From positions 62,001 through 126,000 of the forward strand of contig NZ_JAMXIC010000006.1 of the NCBI RefSeq assembly GCF_027587375.1: a DNA stretch of 64,000 bases, read 5' to 3'. The position numbers and the translations under genes are program-made. Under the pieces are notes generated by a model that was given only the letters and a program-made list of their open reading frames with translations, ran no database searches and had not been told where the DNA came from. Below are positions 42,198 to 50,688 of the stretch, in pieces; within the stretch, counting starts at the first letter, position 1; each line of letters starts with the position of its first letter. The DNA comes from Arthrobacter sp. B2a2-09 (GTDB lineage Bacteria; Actinomycetota; Actinomycetes; Actinomycetales; Micrococcaceae).

Positions 42198-44152
42198 TGC
42201 CCACTCGTCTGAAATGGCTTTCCATCGTCCGTAGCCCGGTCGGGGCCACCGCCACAGTTCTCGTCCTTCTCCTTGCCCTGCTTGCAGTCTTTGCCCCCCT
42301 GATCTGGGGCGCACAGGCCGAGGCCATCGACACCTCTGGCACACAGCAGGGTCCAAGCGCTGAGCACCTCCTTGGCACGGATGCGCTGGGTCGCGACGTT
42401 CTCGCCCGCGTGTTGATTGCTACCCAGCTCTCGGTCGCACTCGCGGTCATCGCAGTCGTCATCGGCGTCACGGTCGGAACCCTGCTCGGCACGGCCCCAT
42501 CCGTGCTCCCGCGTTGGGCCGGACGCCTCGTCGTCGGCATCGTCAACATTGCCGTCGCCTTCCCTGGCCTCCTGCTAGCGCTGTTCTTCGCCGTGATCTT
42601 CGGTGTCGGCACGACCGGGGCCGTGCTCGCCATCGGCTTTGCCATGGCCCCGGGCTTTGCCCGCCTCACCCAGACCATGTCTGCCGCGATCGCAGGCCGT
42701 GACTTCATCTCTGCCGCACGCGCCGCCGGCGTCTCGCGCCTGCGCGTGCTCATCCGGCACGTACTGCCAAACATTGCCGAGCCTCTCATCGTCAACGCGA
42801 CCGTTGCCGCCGGCGGTGCGCTACTGGCCTTCGCCGGCTTGTCTTTTCTCGGTATCGGCGTACAGGTTCCCGCCTACGACTGGGGCAAGCTGCTCGGCGA
42901 GGGACTCAACCGCATCTACATCAACCCCGCTGCAGCCTTCGGCCCGGCCGTCGCCGTTATCGTTGCCGGCCTCGCGTTCAACCTGCTCGGCGAGACCGCA
43001 GCATCCGTGGCCGGTGGCCGCGTCACCATCGGTCGTTGGACGCTCCCGCCGCGGCCGCAGCCCACCACCCGTGCGGTTCCCGCCTTTTCTACCGTTTCCG
43101 TCGGCACGATTCTCAGCATCGAGAACCTCCGCGTCTCGTACCCAACCCCCAGCGGTCTGGTGCACCCCGTTCGCGGAGTGAGCTTCGAGGTCAGGGAGGG
43201 TGAGGCGCTGGGCGTGGTCGGCGAATCCGGCTCGGGCAAGAGCCTGACCGCGCTGGCCGCCTCCCGGCTCATCGAACCGCCGGGCGTCGTGGACGCCGAT
43301 CGACTCGAGTTCAACGGCATCCAGATGCTCACCGCGCCGGAGAAGACCATTCGTGGGTTGCTCGGTACGTCACTCGCAATGGTGTTTCAGGATCCAATGA
43401 CCTCGTTCAACCCCACCCGACGCATCGGCAGCCAGCTCGCTGAGGCCGCACAGGAACACCAGGGCATGAGCAAGAAGGAAGCCATGAAACGCGCCGTCAA
43501 GCAGCTTCAGGCCGTGCGCGTGCCCGCGGCCACCCGGCGCGCCGAACAGTACCCGCACGAATTCTCCGGCGGGATGCGACAGCGGGCGATGATCGCGATG
43601 GGCCTCATGAACAGCCCCAAACTGATCATCGCCGACGAACCGACCACCGCCCTCGATGTCACGGTGCAGCGCCAGGTTCTTCGGCTCCTTGAACGGGTGC
43701 GCACCGACACGAACGCGGCGATCCTGCTGATCAGCCACGACATCGCCGTCATCTCGCAAAGCTGCGAACGCGTGCTTGTCATGTACGCCGGCCGCGTCGT
43801 CGAAGATCTTCCGACGGCGGAACTCTACACGGGCGCACGCCACCCCTATACCCGAGCCCTGCTTGAGGTCGTGCCCGATCTCGACACCGACCGCGAACAG
43901 CCCCTCGGCGTGATTCCCGGCCGCCCGCCGGCACCCGGCGAAGTACCGCTTGGATGCGCCTTCGCCGCCCGTTGCCCGCTGGCGACGGCACAGTGCCGCG
44001 AGGCCGACCCCGAGTTGGAGATCCACAGGGATAAGCACCGGGTCGCCTGCTGGAACCCCGTAGAGAGCGATACTCGCGTGACACTGCCGGAACTAACGGC
44101 CGCCGCGCACACTGAAGCTGCGCCGGTCGCAACTGTGGGAGGCGCACAGTGA
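42197..44152 (+). CDS. Fused DppC-type permease and DppD-type ATPase
   Basis: 651 residues in one uninterrupted frame from the ATG at 42197. Residues 1-280 form a DppC permease: LLGTDALGRDVLARVLIATQ, helices to about 265, and EAA loop AARAAGVSRLRVLIRHVLPN (about 173-192). A proline-rich linker at 283-297 leads to a complete ATPase: Walker A GESGSGKS (342-349), signature FSGGMRQR, Walker B LIIADEPTTALD, ISHDIAVI, and the oligopeptide-type C-terminus with GCAFAARCPLATAQC. In most bacteria these are two genes. It would work with DppB and the DppF-type ATPase that overlaps it by GTGA. Confidence 0.88.
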   Translation: MPTRLKWLSIVRSPVGATATVLVLLLALLAVFAPLIWGAQAEAIDTSGTQQGPSAEHLLGTDALGRDVLARVLIATQLSVALAVIAVVIGVTVGTLLGTAPSVLPRWAGRLVVGIVNIAVAFPGLLLALFFAVIFGVGTTGAVLAIGFAMAPGFARLTQTMSAAIAGRDFISAARAAGVSRLRVLIRHVLPNIAEPLIVNATVAAGGALLAFAGLSFLGIGVQVPAYDWGKLLGEGLNRIYINPAAAFGPAVAVIVAGLAFNLLGETAASVAGGRVTIGRWTLPPRPQPTTRAVPAFSTVSVGTILSIENLRVSYPTPSGLVHPVRGVSFEVREGEALGVVGESGSGKSLTALAASRLIEPPGVVDADRLEFNGIQMLTAPEKTIRGLLGTSLAMVFQDPMTSFNPTRRIGSQLAEAAQEHQGMSKKEAMKRAVKQLQAVRVPAATRRAEQYPHEFSGGMRQRAMIAMGLMNSPKLIIADEPTTALDVTVQRQVLRLLERVRTDTNAAILLISHDIAVISQSCERVLVMYAGRVVEDLPTAELYTGARHPYTRALLEVVPDLDTDREQPLGVIPGRPPAPGEVPLGCAFAARCPLATAQCREADPELEIHRDKHRVACWNPVESDTRVTLPELTAAAHTEAAPVATVGGAQ

Positions 44153-45135
44153 GCGAGCTACGTTTTGATCATGTCAGCGTGAGATATGGATCCCGCAGCA
44201 CAGGCCTGACCGCTGTCGATGACGTCTCGCTGACCATCCCCTCCGGTTCGGTCGTCGGCCTCGTCGGCGAATCGGGCTCGGGCAAGTCGACGCTCGCCCG
44301 CGCCGCCATCGGACTCGCCCCTGTCACGGGTGGCACAATCACGCTCGACGGCGTCGATGTCACGACGCTGCGGCGCCGGCATCCAATTCAGATGGTCTTT
44401 CAGGACCCGTTCTCCTCGCTCGATCCACGCATGACGATCGGTGAGTCCATCGCCGAGATGATTCCGCGTGGCACGTTCTCCTCAGCCGCGGCCAAGCGAG
44501 CCGAGGTCGGGCGGTTGCTTAAGCTTGTCAACCTTGACCCCGACCGTGCGGGTTCGCTCCCGGGTGCTCTCTCGGGCGGCCAACGTCAGCGCATCGGCCT
44601 CGCTCGGGCGCTTGCCGCACGACCCGAGGTCATCATCGCCGATGAGATCACCTCGGCTCTTGACGTCTCGGTGCAGGGCTCGGTTCTGAACCTGGTGCGC
44701 GATGTCTGCGCCGAGCTGGAGCTCACGATGCTATTCATTTCGCACAACCTTTCGGTCGTGCGCTATCTGAGCGACTACATCGCAGTGATGTACCTCGGCC
44801 ACATCGTCGAGCTCGGACCGGTCGATGAGGTTCTGAACAACGCCAAGCACCCGTATACCCGCGAGCTGCTCGCATCCGTGCCGACCCGCAACGGCAACCT
44901 TCTTGCCGTTGATCCGGCCGCTCCGTTGGACGTCGAACCCGCAGACCCACATCACCCGCCGAGCGGTTGCCGATTCAACCCGCGTTGCCCGATTGGGCCG
45001 CTCGTCCACCCCGAGCGTCAGATCTGCGTGCAGAGCGCCCCACAGCTTCCCACGACGCCGGGGCACGCCACGGCCTGCCACTTCGCCGAGCTCACAAAAG
45101 ACCGTCTACCGCAACCTTTCGAACCCGCTTGGTAA
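44149..45135 (+). CDS. Peptide ABC transporter ATPase, DppF type
   Basis: 328 residues from a GTG overlapping the previous stop. Walker A GESGSGKSTLARAAIG, MVFQDPFSSLDPRM (Q-loop), signature LSGGQRQRIGLARAL, Walker B VIIADEITSALDVSV and the switch His in LFISHNLSVV are all present. The oligopeptide-transporter C-terminus has HHPPSGCRFNPRCPIG with the Cys cluster. It forms the second motor of the importer. The next gene starts 59 bases further on. Confidence 0.9.
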   Translation: MSELRFDHVSVRYGSRSTGLTAVDDVSLTIPSGSVVGLVGESGSGKSTLARAAIGLAPVTGGTITLDGVDVTTLRRRHPIQMVFQDPFSSLDPRMTIGESIAEMIPRGTFSSAAAKRAEVGRLLKLVNLDPDRAGSLPGALSGGQRQRIGLARALAARPEVIIADEITSALDVSVQGSVLNLVRDVCAELELTMLFISHNLSVVRYLSDYIAVMYLGHIVELGPVDEVLNNAKHPYTRELLASVPTRNGNLLAVDPAAPLDVEPADPHHPPSGCRFNPRCPIGPLVHPERQICVQSAPQLPTTPGHATACHFAELTKDRLPQPFEPAW

Positions 45136-45194
45136 CAGCATCCGCTCCAGCCAAACCCCGCACAGCGCAACTCATTGATCAGGAGACCCACACG

Positions 45195-48100
45195 ATGGCA
45201 CAACAACGTGTAAGCATTGACGACCTCATTGCCACGCAGCTTCCAGAGCAGCCCGCTCTGTCGCCGGACGGCGGCAGCATCGCTTATGTTCTGAAGACCA
45301 CCAACCGCGCCGAAGACCGCGACGAACGCTCGCTGTGGCTCGTGGCCGCGGAGGGCGGCGAACCGCGCCGGTTGACCCGGGGAACGGGCGACTCGACACC
45401 GAGGTGGAGCCCGGATGGGACACGTCTGGCCTTCCTGCGTGCCCAGGATGGGGCGCCTCAGATTTGGGTTCTGCCGATCGGCGGCGGCGAAGCCGAGCAG
45501 GTCACGACGCAGGCTCTCGGCGCTGGCGACCCCGTGTGGAGCGGCGACGGCACACGCATCGCGTTCTCCGGCCCCATCGACTCTGCTGCGCTGCCCGCCG
45601 AAGGCAGCGATGACTTCGCGAAGCGCCGTACGGCACCAATCGTCACAAACAGGCTCGGCTACAAAGCCGACGGTGCCGGCCTCCTTGGGACGGTGCGCAA
45701 ACACATCCATGTCGTGAGCCTCGGCAGCGGCGAGACAACTCAGATGACCCGTGGCGACTGGCACGCCGGCGATCCGGTCTGGTCTCCGGACGGCGAAAGG
45801 ATCGCCTTCTCCACCGGCAAAGAGGCCGATTCAGACCTCACCTTCGAGACGGCCGCCTATGTGATGTCCTCGAGCGATGGCAATGCCAGGCCACGCCTCG
45901 TGGGTGCCGCCGACGTGCAGCTCTCCGTCACCGGCTGGACGCCTGATGCCTCCAAGCTCATCGCCGTCGGTCGCACCGATGCCGAGGTGGGAAACGCGAG
46001 CGTGCTGCTCCTTCCCCTCGACGGCGAAGCGCCACGAGATATCACTTCGGCTCTCGACCGCAATGTCATGCCGGGCGGCGCGGGCTACCCCGGCGCTCTC
46101 CCGCAGCTCAGTGCCGATGGCCAGACAGTCATCTTCTGCCTGCGCGACGGTGGTTACACCCACCTCTACGCTACGAGCATCGACGGTGCGGTGCAGCGTG
46201 TCATCGTCGGCGGAGCGGCCAACGTGTCCGGCGTCTCCGTCGTCGGCAACACCGCCGCGATCGTGCTCGCGACGGAAACGTCCTTCGGTGAAGTCTCCAC
46301 GGTCGATCTGTGCTCTGGCACCGTTACGGTGCTCACGAGCTACTCGCCAGAGGAGACCGGCGTCATCGTCGCCGAGCCGCGAAGTTTCACGATCTCGGAT
46401 GGCGTCGTCGTGCACGGCTGGCTGCGCCGCGACCCGCAACGCACCGGCCCCCTCCCGCTCCTGCTCGATGTGCACGGCGGCCCGCACAATGCGTGGAACG
46501 GGGCCGCCGACCCCATCCACGCCTACCACCACGAACTCGTTGCCCGCGGATGGGCTGTGCTCACGGTCAACCCGCGCGGAAGCGACGGCTACGGCAACGA
46601 CTTCTACCGCGGAGCTCTCGGCGGCTGGGGCACGAGTGACGCCAAGGACTTCCTCGAGCCGATCGGCGATCTCGTCGCCGAGGGTGTTGCCGACCCCGCA
46701 CGCCTCGCCGTCACCGGCTACAGCTACGGCGGCTTCATGACCTGCTATCTCACCTCGCGCGACAACCGCTTCGCGGCTGCCGTCGCCGGCGGTGTTGTCG
46801 CCGATCTCACGAGCGTCGCCGGCACATCGGATGCCGGCCACTTCGTGTCGCGCCTCGAGAACCGTGCCCTGCCGTGGAAGAACCCGGAACTCCTGGCCCC
46901 GCAATCGCCCTACAGCCAGGTGGGCCAGGTTCGCACCCCGACCCTCATCGTGCAGGGAGGCGAGGACCACCGTTGCCCAGTCGGCCAGGCCGAGCAGTGG
47001 TTCACCGCCCTCCGCGAACAGGATGTGCCGAGCGAGCTCGTGCTCTACCCGGGCGGCTCGCACCTGTTTATTCTCGGCGGAGCGCCCTCGCACCGCGCCG
47101 ACTGGAACGAGCGCATCGTCGACTGGGTGGAGCGCTATGCCCCGGCCGCCGGGACCCCCGTTCGCAAGAAGGCTCTCAACGCCGCGCACTGGCAGCAGCG
47201 CCTGAGCGAGCTGGCGGCCGCCCACAAAGTTCCTGGGGCCACGCTCGGCATCCTGCGCCTCGGCGAGGAGCCTGTCCTCGCGAGCCACGGCGTGCTGAAC
47301 ATCAACACCGGTGTCGAGACCACCAACGACTCCGTCTTCCAGATTGGCTCTATCTCGAAAGTGTGGACGGCGACCGTCATCATGCAGCTCGTCGACGAGG
47401 GCAAGCTCGACCTCGATGCTCCGATCCTCGACGTGGTCCCCGAGTTCCGGGTTGCCGACGCCGAGGTGAGCAAGTCGGTGACAATGCGCCATCTGCTCAC
47501 CCACACCAGCGGCATAGACGGTGACGTTTTCACCGACACCGGCCGTGGCGACGACTGCCTGGAAAAGTACGTCGATGCCCTCTCCGAGGTCAAGCAGAAC
47601 CACCCCATCGGGGCGACCTTCTCGTACTGCAACTCTGGCTACGCACTGATGGGCCGCGTGATCGAGAAACTCACAGGTCTCAGCTGGGATGATGCACTTC
47701 GCGATCGCCTGTTCACACCGCTCGGCCTTAAGCACACCGTGACGCTGCCGGAGGAGGCTCTGCTTCACCGTGCCGCCGCCGGCCATGTGGGCGCCGATGA
47801 GAACGGCCCCATCCTCGCTCCGATGTGGTCACTCCCTCGTTCGCTTGGCCCTGCCGGACTCATCGATGCCACCGCGGCAGACGTGCTCGAGTTCGCCCGC
47901 ATGCATCTCAAGGCCGGGCTCGCAGCCGACGGTACCCGCATTCTCTCGGCGGAGAGCGCCGAGCTCATGACCACGCACCAGACCGACGTTCCCGACCCGC
48001 ACGTGCTCGGCGATTCCTGGGGCCTCGGCTGGATCCGCTTCGACTGGGGCGGAAAGCGCCTCTACGGTCACGACGGCAACACGATCGGCCAGGCCGCCTT

Positions 48101-48542
48101 CCTGCGCATCCTGCCAGAAGATGGCATCGCCGTGACACTGCTCACCAACGGCGGCAACACGCGCGACCTGTACATCGAGCTCTACAACGAGATTTTCGGC
48201 GAGCTGGCCGAGGTTTCGATTACGGGATCGTTCGGCCCGCCAGCCGAGCCGTACACGGGCGACATGTCCCCGTACCTCGGAACCTACGAACGCTCCGGCG
48301 TCGTCATGGAGGTCTTTAAGGAGGAGGAGGCCGTGCGTATGCGCACGACCGTGAGCGGCGTCGTCGCCGAATCTATGCCGAATCCCGTCGAAGAGTACGC
48401 CCTCACCCCGGTGGGCGATGGCCAATTCGCGCTGCGGGCGCCCGGCACTCAGGCGTGGCTCTCGCTGGTTTTCTATGCACTGCCGACGGGCGAGCAGTAC
48501 GTGCATTTCGGCGCACGGGCAATGCCCAAGGTGGCGCAGTGA
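45195..48542 (+). CDS. Giant fusion: S9 prolyl oligopeptidase-type peptidase plus S12 serine hydrolase (copy 1)
   Basis: The ATG at 45195 follows AGGAGA; 1115 residues. Residues 1-400 are WD40/PD40-type propeller repeats (ALSPDGGSIAYV, PRWSPDGTRLAF, PVWSPDGERIAF). Residues about 420-660 form the S9C alpha/beta hydrolase domain: DVHGGPHNAW, GYSYGGFMT (Ser510), GGEDHRCPVG (Asp591) and GGSHLFI (His623). Residues about 675-1115 form an S12 domain: FQIGSISKVWTATVIMQLVD (Ser719, Lys722), FSYCNSGYALMG (Tyr811), YGHDGNTIGQAAFL and a beta-rich tail. No signal peptide. Both active sites look intact, so one polypeptide could cut a peptide twice. It overlaps the M20 gene by GTGA. Confidence 0.87.
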   Translation: MAQQRVSIDDLIATQLPEQPALSPDGGSIAYVLKTTNRAEDRDERSLWLVAAEGGEPRRLTRGTGDSTPRWSPDGTRLAFLRAQDGAPQIWVLPIGGGEAEQVTTQALGAGDPVWSGDGTRIAFSGPIDSAALPAEGSDDFAKRRTAPIVTNRLGYKADGAGLLGTVRKHIHVVSLGSGETTQMTRGDWHAGDPVWSPDGERIAFSTGKEADSDLTFETAAYVMSSSDGNARPRLVGAADVQLSVTGWTPDASKLIAVGRTDAEVGNASVLLLPLDGEAPRDITSALDRNVMPGGAGYPGALPQLSADGQTVIFCLRDGGYTHLYATSIDGAVQRVIVGGAANVSGVSVVGNTAAIVLATETSFGEVSTVDLCSGTVTVLTSYSPEETGVIVAEPRSFTISDGVVVHGWLRRDPQRTGPLPLLLDVHGGPHNAWNGAADPIHAYHHELVARGWAVLTVNPRGSDGYGNDFYRGALGGWGTSDAKDFLEPIGDLVAEGVADPARLAVTGYSYGGFMTCYLTSRDNRFAAAVAGGVVADLTSVAGTSDAGHFVSRLENRALPWKNPELLAPQSPYSQVGQVRTPTLIVQGGEDHRCPVGQAEQWFTALREQDVPSELVLYPGGSHLFILGGAPSHRADWNERIVDWVERYAPAAGTPVRKKALNAAHWQQRLSELAAAHKVPGATLGILRLGEEPVLASHGVLNINTGVETTNDSVFQIGSISKVWTATVIMQLVDEGKLDLDAPILDVVPEFRVADAEVSKSVTMRHLLTHTSGIDGDVFTDTGRGDDCLEKYVDALSEVKQNHPIGATFSYCNSGYALMGRVIEKLTGLSWDDALRDRLFTPLGLKHTVTLPEEALLHRAAAGHVGADENGPILAPMWSLPRSLGPAGLIDATAADVLEFARMHLKAGLAADGTRILSAESAELMTTHQTDVPDPHVLGDSWGLGWIRFDWGGKRLYGHDGNTIGQAAFLRILPEDGIAVTLLTNGGNTRDLYIELYNEIFGELAEVSITGSFGPPAEPYTGDMSPYLGTYERSGVVMEVFKEEEAVRMRTTVSGVVAESMPNPVEEYALTPVGDGQFALRAPGTQAWLSLVFYALPTGEQYVHFGARAMPKVAQ

Positions 48543-49672
48543 ACTTCGACAGCAAGCGGATGCTCGAAGACCTGCGTACCGTCGTCGAACGCGAGTCGCC
48601 CTCCACAGACCTAGCCGCCATCGCCCGCAGTGCGGACACGATCACCCAGCTCGGGGAACGGCTGCTCGGCTGCTCCCCCGAGCGCATCGTGATCGAGGGG
48701 CGCACGCACCTGCGCTGGCGCTTCGGTACCCCCAGGGTTCTCGTACTCTGCCACCACGACACGGTCTGGCCGATCGGATCGCTCATCGATCATCCGTTCG
48801 AGATCAACGGCGATGTGTTGCGCGGGCCGGGCTCCTTCGATATGAAGGCGGGACTCATCATGGCGCTCCATGCCATTGCGGCCCTTCCGAACCGAGATGG
48901 CGTGAGCCTCCTGGTAACCGGCGACGAGGAGCTCGGTTCGCCCAGCTCCCGGCAGCTCATCGAAGACGAGGCGCTCGGATGCGCCGCTGCCCTCGTGCTC
49001 GAGGCATCGGCCGACGGCGGCGCCCTCAAGGTTGCCCGCAAGGGTGTCTCACTCTACGAGGTCGCAGTGCAAGGGCGGGCGGCGCACGCCGGTCTCGAGC
49101 CCGAGCGGGGTGTTAACGCTTCGATCGAGGCCGCGCACCAGATCCTTGCCGTCGCAAGCCTCGGCGACGCGGAACTCGGCACGACGGTCACACCGACATT
49201 GCTACGCTCCGGCACGACCACAAACACCGTCCCAGCCGCATCCAGCTTCGCCGTGGACGTGCGCGTGCGCACGCTCGCCGAGCAAGACAGAGTGGACACC
49301 GCAATGCGCGCGCTCGTGGCGACGTTACCCGATGCCGAGCTGAACATCACCGGTGGGGCGAACCGTCCGCCGCTCGAGGAATCGGCCGCGCTGGAATTGT
49401 TCGCGCGCGCCAGCCGGTTGGCTGAGGAGCTCGGGCTCGACCGCCTCGAGAGCGCCTCGGTCGGCGGAGCCTCCGATGGCAACTTCACGGCCGGGATCGG
49501 CGTTCCAACGCTCGATGGGCTCGGCGCAGTGGGCGGTGGTGCACACGCGAGCGATGAACACGCGCTCGTTGGCGCATGGATCGAACGTACTGGCCTCGTC
49601 CACGCGCTCATCGCCGAGCTCATACACGAGTTTGCACAGACGGATCCCGCCGCATCGGTGTCGGCACGATGA
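48539..49672 (+). CDS. M20 family metallopeptidase (carboxypeptidase G2 / acyl-amino acid deacylase-like)
   Basis: 377 residues from a GTG overlapping the fusion gene. Two-zinc pattern: VLCHHDTVWPIG (His72, Asp74), RGPGSFDMKAGL (Asp101), VTGDEELGSPSS (Glu130 base, Glu131 ligand), VLEASADGG (Glu155) and GGGAHASDEHA near the C-terminus. The dimerisation domain lies between about 175 and 285 (GRAAHAGLEPERGVNASIEA). Relatives remove Glu from folates or hydrolyse N-succinyl- or N-acyl-L-amino acids. Beside a racemase of the NSAR type and GNAT proteins, an N-acyl-L-amino acid hydrolase role is attractive. Confidence 0.83.
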   Translation: MNFDSKRMLEDLRTVVERESPSTDLAAIARSADTITQLGERLLGCSPERIVIEGRTHLRWRFGTPRVLVLCHHDTVWPIGSLIDHPFEINGDVLRGPGSFDMKAGLIMALHAIAALPNRDGVSLLVTGDEELGSPSSRQLIEDEALGCAAALVLEASADGGALKVARKGVSLYEVAVQGRAAHAGLEPERGVNASIEAAHQILAVASLGDAELGTTVTPTLLRSGTTTNTVPAASSFAVDVRVRTLAEQDRVDTAMRALVATLPDAELNITGGANRPPLEESAALELFARASRLAEELGLDRLESASVGGASDGNFTAGIGVPTLDGLGAVGGGAHASDEHALVGAWIERTGLVHALIAELIHEFAQTDPAASVSAR

Positions 49673-50556
49673 CCACCCTGAGCGCCATCGGCACAAGCGA
49701 AGACCTCGTCGAGGACGCACGTCAGGCGGCGCGGGCCGCGGCGGACTCTGCGGGCATCACGATCCGTCTGCTGCACCAGGTCGAGGAATTCTCCGAGGTA
49801 GTGGCGCTCTTCGAGCGCATTTGGACCTCGGATGTCACTCAGGGGCCGGTCAATAGGGAAACCCTGCGGGCAATTTCCAAGGCGGGAAGCTATCTCGCTG
49901 GCGCCTACGACGGCGACGAACTGGTCGGTGCGTGCATAGGGTTCTTTGCCGCACCCTCGCAACAGGCACTGCACAGCCATATCGCGGGCGTCGATGGTCG
50001 AATGCGTGGCCGCAATGTCGGCTTCGCGGTCAAGGCGCACCAGCGGGCTTGGGCGTTGGGCGAGGGCATCCATGAGATCTCGTGGACCTTCGACCCGCTC
50101 ATCAGTCGCAATGCCCACTTCAACCTCGTGAAGCTCGGCGCCCGCGCGAGCAAATACCACCCCAACTACTACGGGCAGATGAGCGATGTTCTAAACGGTG
50201 GCGATGACACCGATAGGTTACTCGTGACGTGGGACCTACTCTCGGCGAGCGTGGCCGCGGCCTGCCACGGAAAGCCCGCTGCTATCGAGTCGAGCGCACA
50301 CCGGGCCGATGACGCCCAGACGCTGCTCGAGCCCTCAGCGGACGACGAACCGACCGTGCGGAAAACGGATGCGGGGCTCGTGATTGTTCGCCTCCCGAAT
50401 GACATCGAGGGGCTCCGCCGCAGTCGGCCGGAGACCGCTTCGCGCTGGCGGGCCGCCCTGCGCGACAGCCTGGGCGCGCTCATGGATGATGGTGGGCGTG
50501 TGCTTGGATTCGATTCCTCGCGCCGCTATGTCATCGACACCGAGGCGCGGTCCTAA
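49669..50556 (+). CDS. GNAT-like N-acyltransferase (copy 1)
   Basis: 295 residues, ATGA-coupled to the M20 gene. Residues about 30-190 have a GNAT-like arrangement: EVVALFERIWTSDVTQGPVN, GSYLAGAYDGDELVGACIGF, LHSHIAGVDGRMRGRNVGFA with the acyl-CoA pyrophosphate loop, VKAHQRAWALGEG and ISWTFDPLISRNAHFNLVKL. The family corresponds to what I recall as COG3375 predicted acetyltransferases. It shares these blocks with the protein at 53454. In Geobacillus a GNAT succinyltransferase acts with NSAR and an M20 desuccinylase; the same trio is present here. Confidence 0.75.
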   Translation: MTTLSAIGTSEDLVEDARQAARAAADSAGITIRLLHQVEEFSEVVALFERIWTSDVTQGPVNRETLRAISKAGSYLAGAYDGDELVGACIGFFAAPSQQALHSHIAGVDGRMRGRNVGFAVKAHQRAWALGEGIHEISWTFDPLISRNAHFNLVKLGARASKYHPNYYGQMSDVLNGGDDTDRLLVTWDLLSASVAAACHGKPAAIESSAHRADDAQTLLEPSADDEPTVRKTDAGLVIVRLPNDIEGLRRSRPETASRWRAALRDSLGALMDDGGRVLGFDSSRRYVIDTEARS

Positions 50557-50621
50557 CTCGAGCACCCTGGTCGTCCGCGGAACACAGTCGGGCTACATTC
50601 CGTAACGCCCGACATAATCGG

Positions 50622-50660
50622 GGTACGATTTCGTCGTGCGCAACAATGTCGAGTCGTACC
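50622..50660. promoter_or_regulatory. pucR upstream region: inverted repeat and shared motif
   Basis: GGTACGA (50622-50628) and TCGTACC (50654-50660) are perfect inverted arms. Between them lies TTCGTCG-N6-ACAATG (50630-50648), which occurs again at 57810-57828 in the promoter region of dppA and the second fusion gene. The region lies 29 bases before the pucR start and could be the binding site of its product. Confidence 0.5.
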
Positions 50661-50688
50661 GTCCGCCCGTAGTGTCGGAGGCATGCTC

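Noticed and set aside
45831..47786. 651-residue minus-strand open frame inside the first fusion gene
   Set aside because: It is antisense to conserved S9 and S12 motifs and has low-complexity Gly/Val/Arg composition with no domain pattern.
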